A DNA stretch of 64,000 nt, taken from positions 7,192,001 through 7,256,000 of the forward strand of contig NC_063987.1 in assembly GCF_932276165.1 (NCBI RefSeq). Direction: 5' to 3'. The notes under the pieces are model-generated. The model did no database searches. It was not told the origin of the DNA and worked only from the letters and a program-made list of their open reading frames with translations. Positions 50,701-56,700 of the stretch are shown here, piece after piece. This DNA comes from Plutella xylostella (Eukaryota; Arthropoda; Insecta; Lepidoptera; Plutellidae). Both the position numbers and the translations under genes were made by a program. The first letter of the stretch is position 1; every line of letters starts with the position of its first letter.

Positions 50701-53700
50701 ACAAAATAACAACTCAAAGAAACTATCACGACCACAATACATTTTAATACTTACTAATTCTAATACTTACTTCTTATTTCTAAACATCGTTGTAAAATAC
50801 TAATACTTACTTCTATTTAATATAATATCAACAACCAAGAACATCTTTATTACTTATCATCACGTCTTCGACTTCGAGCCTTCGCCATCAACCCAAGCAA
50901 ATAGGTGTACCTACTTATTAGAAACAAAACAAAATTTTGTTTCACTTTATTTATTATCCTCTTGGATTACAAAGGGTATTTCCTCTTACCCTTTTGGTCT
51001 AACTCTGCTAATTTCACACAAGGGCCGTCGTGAAGTATAACAAGCTCGGTCGAACAACCAACTAGTTATGCCCAAACAAATACGTATACGAACAACCAGC
51101 CAATAAGGATTACAACTCATTTCCTAACGGGGATTACTTCACCCGAACTAACAATGGAAATTTTGGCCTTTCGTTTTCTGAATTTGCTGCCTGACAAGCA
51201 GTTTTTACAGTTTCGACTTCGACCCAAACTAATATGAGTGGAATTTTATATACGATCAACTTGAGCTTTTTATCATTTAGTAAATTACAAAATTGGCATA
51301 GTTAGATGGTGACTCGGGGCCCTGAAAAATATGTAGAGAGTCTTTCTGAACAATTAAATTCTACGACTTTAGGAGATTCGCTGTTCGAAATTATCTTCTG
51401 AGTCACTCCTTTTCGTCCTAATAAACCCTTTTTGCAACACCCCGTTACTACATCAGCTGTTTTTGTGTCAGAGTTGGTCCAATAATGTCAGTAACATTCA
51501 CATCGTGAACGTGACAGATAAAATTAAAAATTTTACCTCGTCGTTTGTCGATTATTAAATGTGACAGAAAGGGGTGCGTTAATTTTAAACTGCTATGTTT
51601 TTTATCACTTTTTTATCATATTTAAACTGAATTAGTTGGTCCGAGAATACGAAAAGTTCACTGATATTTATTTATTCGTTTACTAAACAATTACAGTGTT
51701 AAACATTATTACTTGATTCCCAAAAAAAAAATATTTTCATTGAGGTATCTTTTGGTAAAATACACTGACTGAATGAAAAAATTCCAGTGACCCATGAAAC
51801 GGTCAATGGCAGGTGGAATTTTTTCATTGCTCGTCAGTGATAATCATGTCAGTTTCTTAAACGTTACAAATGCAAAAGCTCTGTAAAATCGTCTTTATTC
51901 TGATAGATGTTGTAAATGCTTACAGTTTTTGTTTTATCTTTAATTACCTCAAAACTGTGAGTACTCTCGCAGGTAAAAATAAAAGCAGGAAACACTCGTG
52001 GAAAACAGGAAACTTTTTTCATTATTTTGAATTCCGTTACTTACGGAATAAAAGGAACAACATTCTTGTTTTGTTCATTTTGAAACACTTCGCGGATTAA
52101 CCTCTTTTGTTGTTGTATTGTTAGTAATTACGTACCTTTTACGTACTTATACTTTTACGTACTTATTACAACGATTTTTGAGTAATTAGTTACAATACAC
52201 TCACGAGTAATGAGTAAGTTCCAGTGGCAATAGCACAAAAATAGATGAAGTCAATAGAATATAGATAGCTAAATTGGGGTCATTTGGTGTCGGTATTTTG
52301 TAAATGGAACTTTTTCATTGCATTGTGTACATTGCGATACGAGTGCGGAATGGCTGGTCCCATTTGGATAATTTTGATATTGGATACCTAGAGCCCTGGA
52401 GCGGATCTTGGTAAGTCGTATATATTGGCTACTTTTAAACCCGGAAATCATACTAGAAAACTAACAGGAAAATTCTAAGTAAAAAGTTGATCTAAAAAAG
52501 GGTTACATTGGATTAACATATAACATTATATTTGGAATTATTTGTGGCCCTTAGAGAGCAGAATATTATTACGCATCTGCAAACCTGAGAAGGGTTGAAA
52601 TAAGCATGTAGACTCTTTTTTACGATACTTAGTTTATGACAAGGGTGTCCTTTGTTTCCTTATCCCTTATCCTAGTGCATAACTTTTTTACAACTACATA
52701 TACCTACTTAATATTTTTAAGGAGAGGTACAGAGGTTGTTTCAATAATGGTTTGGAATTTGGTTGAAATGGATGACAAAAGTCATTGTTCAACCGACGTC
52801 TTTTGGAAACATTTAGGAACTAGGTAAGTACCTTTAAAAAAATATATTCTCAATAAATTCGATAAGTTTGTCGTAGATAATTAAAAAAAAAAGAATGTGA
52901 TCAAATCTTCTAAAATGTATAAAGCAATTTCAATTTAAACCCGATTGAAAGACAAAATCTAAAACATAAATGACCAAAACCGATTAACTTTTTTAGAAAA
53001 TGAATTTCCGGAAAACACATTTTATTTTACATTTTACGCAATAAAAAAAAACTCTTTTCTATAAGCGCAGAAAGCAGCAAGGACGTGACAGTTTGACCTG
53101 AAAATGTTAACAAAATGTATTTTTAAGTGAAAAAGCTTTAGTTGGTTGATCCTTTTTCAGTTTAATTAAATGACCAGCTACATTGATGAAAGGCGAGTAG
53201 GTACGGACATCATTTATTTTACACTAGCTTTTGCAGACGGGATTCGCTTTGTAGCTTATTCAGTTTTCCTGTTTTATACATGGTGTTTGTTTAAGAGTTA
53301 AAAACTGATGACTTGTTCGCGAGTAACGTCTGACTATCCCTTATTATTGTTATACAATTGTTATTGTTATACAATGTATACGTATATTCTTATCGATTCA
53401 TGGTCACCAAAACTTTCTGAACAAAATATTTCATGACAATTGTTGCAGGTGTTTCCAAGATTCCAAACAATAAACATTTTATTTTTTGCTTTAAACCTAA
53501 GTGCTTTTTTTTTCTTTCCTAAAGAACAATGTCCAATTTATCCAACATCCAAGAATTACCTCCAGAATAGCGTTAATTCCATGTAATATCCCGTAACATA
53601 TGACTTCCCAGTGCACTAAGCACTTTTATTCTTAGCACGGACTTTAAGATTAAGGCGACAGACATTAAGTTTGCTCTATAGGAGCACGTTCCAAGTCGAA

Positions 53701-56700
53701 TATTCGCAAAGTTAGAACACACATGAAACAAAATATTACCAATACTTAAATAAACATTTATCTTGAATTGTAAAGATCTTACTTTATACTGTAACACTCT
53801 AACTGTAAGGGCACTGATACCTGCCGCACAGGCCTCCCTAGTGCAGGTTTCAGAAGCTGACTATTATCTTGTACAACATATTTTCATTGTTTTTCTTGTA
53901 ACTTTAAGTTTTTAACTGTGTTTCTTGTACTGAATAAATACATTTATTTATTTATTTATTCACTAAATTTTAGTACAACGATCCAAGGAATACGGGCAAT
54001 ACAATATACGGCCCGACAAATTATTCATGCGAATATTCACATCGAGCGAAAATTCAATGTCGGTCGGTAACCACCTTAAGGATAAAAATTGCTCGTATGT
54101 TTTCTTTGTCCCAGAGTGTTACTCTATATTAGGGTTTCGTTCCCGTGTTCCCGGGAATTCCCGTTCCCGGGAATTCCCGGGAAATATGTCATTCCCGAAA
54201 CCGGAAAAAAAAAATCATTCCCGGGAATTCCCGGGTATTATTTTTCATCTATTCTATGCTATATTTTCATCTTTATTTATCTGTTTCTCCTACCTAAAAC
54301 CAAAAAAATTATCGGCTTTTACATATGTGACCAAAGAGTATGTAAAAGCTAACGGTAGTGTGACGCCTGTCATATTTTTTACCCGACTGCCGAAGGAGGA
54401 GGGTAAAGTTTTTCGATTGTATGTATGTATGTATGTTTGTCTGTTTATTTGTTCCCTCCTGTAGCCTAAACGGCTTGATAGATTTTGATGTATGAGGTAT
54501 CGTTAGAAGCGTATTGATGGCGCGATGACGTTACATTAAAATGTACATAGCGCCCTCTAGAGGACATAACGTGATGATCGAAAAAATAATATTTTTGCAA
54601 CTAGCCGTGTGGGGTATCAAATTAATGGGCTTGATTTGCACATTACAAGAATATGCACATTGTAGGTATTTAAATAACAACACCAAAATTATTGAAATAA
54701 AAAATGTTCATGAACCCTGACGTAAAATTTCATAAAAATAAAAACAACTAAAAAGTTACAAATAAAAAAATATAATTATAAACAAACGAAAACCCGCGTG
54801 CACACTAAAAAGGTGAAAACAAGTCCCAATGTTAATGGAAAGTATCGCAGGCGGGGACTCCGGGGACCAACTTGACCGCCACACAAGGCCGTTTTCTAAG
54901 TAACATTCAGCTAAATGGTGAAACCTCTGGTGGTCCCCGCCGACGATACTTTCCATTAACATTGGGACTTGTTTTCACCTTTTTAGCGTGCAGTCGGGTT
55001 TTTGTTTGTTTATAATTATATTTTTTTTATGTCCCGATTTTGTGTCCGCGTTTATTTTTATAAAATTACTAACGCAGAGAAAAAACTAAAATAAGAAGTA
55101 GGTTGAGCGATAAATCGCTGTGTGTAATATAATTTTGAATAATATTATTTTCAAACTGTTAATCATAATACCTTTGGTTTAATTTACAATTAAGAAAAAC
55201 AAATGATTTTGCATGTAAAACAAATCATTATAATTTTGGTTGTTAATTTATCTGACTGTTGCTTTTTTCTACCTATACGAGTAATAAAAGTAAGAGTTAT
55301 AAAAGTATATTTGATTTAATTTAAGTGTTTTAATACCCGAAAACAGCAAAAACTAGCATTTAAAATAAATTCCCGTTTCCCGGGAATTCCCGGGAAATCT
55401 TGAAAAAAATTCCCGTTTCCCGGGAACAGAAAAAGGTCGGGAAAAACGAAACCCTACTCTATATTGACGAAAAACTAACGAACGGGGGTTGTCGTGCAAT
55501 CGGCATGTTTAATACAACGAGATAGACCCCTGGCTCGTGCAGCAGCCCTCCGAAACTTAGTTTTTCGTCAATATAGAGTAACCCTTCCCGGTACCCATTC
55601 TTTCCAAAGAAATGCTCCATTAGCCAGCTCATGTGAGCCAATTGTATCGGGATCACAGCACAAATATTGGGGTAAATGTCACGGCACAAATAATATGATT
55701 ATTTGGGGCTTTCGGATTTGATTCGTAAATGGATTTTTTGTAAGGTTTTTTTCATTTCGCTGTTTGTATTCATTCTTTGTTTAACAATACTAAGAATGTT
55801 GCCTTTAAAAGCTGAATTTGTATACGTTTTATAGAATGTAAGTTTACCTCTTATTCTTAACAATAACAAGGTAGTTATGAACTCTTATGTGGAGTGGCAT
55901 ATAACGAGTATGTATATGTATAAGAACTACCGTAGATTCTGACTCGTACCAATTAATTATTTTTAATTAAGGACTTTAATTGCACTCTCACCTACTTTAA
56001 TGGTTTCGTGCTAGTGGGTAAATGAGTAAGGACGAATATTATTATATTCGATGAGATTGAGAGGTGAGATAGAAAGCTCTGGTTTTTTCTAGTGGTGATG
56101 GTTTTTTTTTATCGCAATTATCTTGTTAAATCTGTTAAATCAAACAAATTCCTAACTACAGTGTTCTAGTACGAGCCATGATACAAATAATGTAAACGCT
56201 GCTTACACTGTCTCAAACATAGAATTTGGATTTTGTCAGTGTAAAAAGTCAGTGGTCCAAAAAGGCTTCCCTCAAAGACACTATAGTGCCGTTAGTGCCT
56301 GACGCAAACTTTTTCCACGTTTTAAATAGGTCCCCCTTTCATATAGTGAGTTCCCTAAGGTGGCTCCGCCGCAAACAGTTACAGTTAGTGCTTATGTGTT
56401 TCATCTCACTCCCTTTAGCGTACGGTGAAAATAAAGAATCAAAATTAACGGTCCGCTTACAAAATAAAAAAGTACTTCAGTATATAATTCAGTACACTAC
56501 TTATTAAATTATGTGTTTGTAGCCAATCCAAAAACATTTGTGATTTAAAAATACTTACTAAGTACTTATATATACTAAGTACTTACTTACTTACAATAAC
56601 TATGGTAATAATATTTTTGAAACGGAAAGAAGCCCGGACGATATTTTTGTAAATTTATTACGTTCTTATCCTCTTTCCCATAAAGGCCAGAAGGACAAAT

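Larger units (their letters stand above)
45963..50890 (+). mobile_element. BEL/Pao LTR retrotransposon, RT-deleted, recent insertion
   Basis: Two LTRs (45963-46226, 264 bp; 50620-50890, 271 bp), starting GTTGAAGACAGACATTATTA and ending CTTCGAGCCTTCGCCATCA. They are almost identical by eye, with a 1-bp and a 6-bp indel. Flanks ACCCT and ACCCA suggest a 5-bp TSD with one change. The internal region codes for Gag-Pol but lacks most of the reverse transcriptase and all RNase H. It is inserted 17 bp from the end of a truncated MITE (45906-45945). Confidence 0.9.
54116..55587. repeat. Host MITE (TTACTCTATATTGACGAAAA family) split by insertion
   Basis: The left end (GTTACTCTATATT) stops at 54130; the sequence resumes at 55456 and ends TTTTTCGTCAATATAGAGTA near 55581. 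Without the insertion it is a compact foldback like those at 12431-12834 and 43197-43329. Confidence 0.7.

Noticed and set aside
54027..54464. 145-codon ORF with repeated SREFPGN-like peptides
   Set aside because: Translation of the CCCGGGAATTCCCG repeat of a mobile element.
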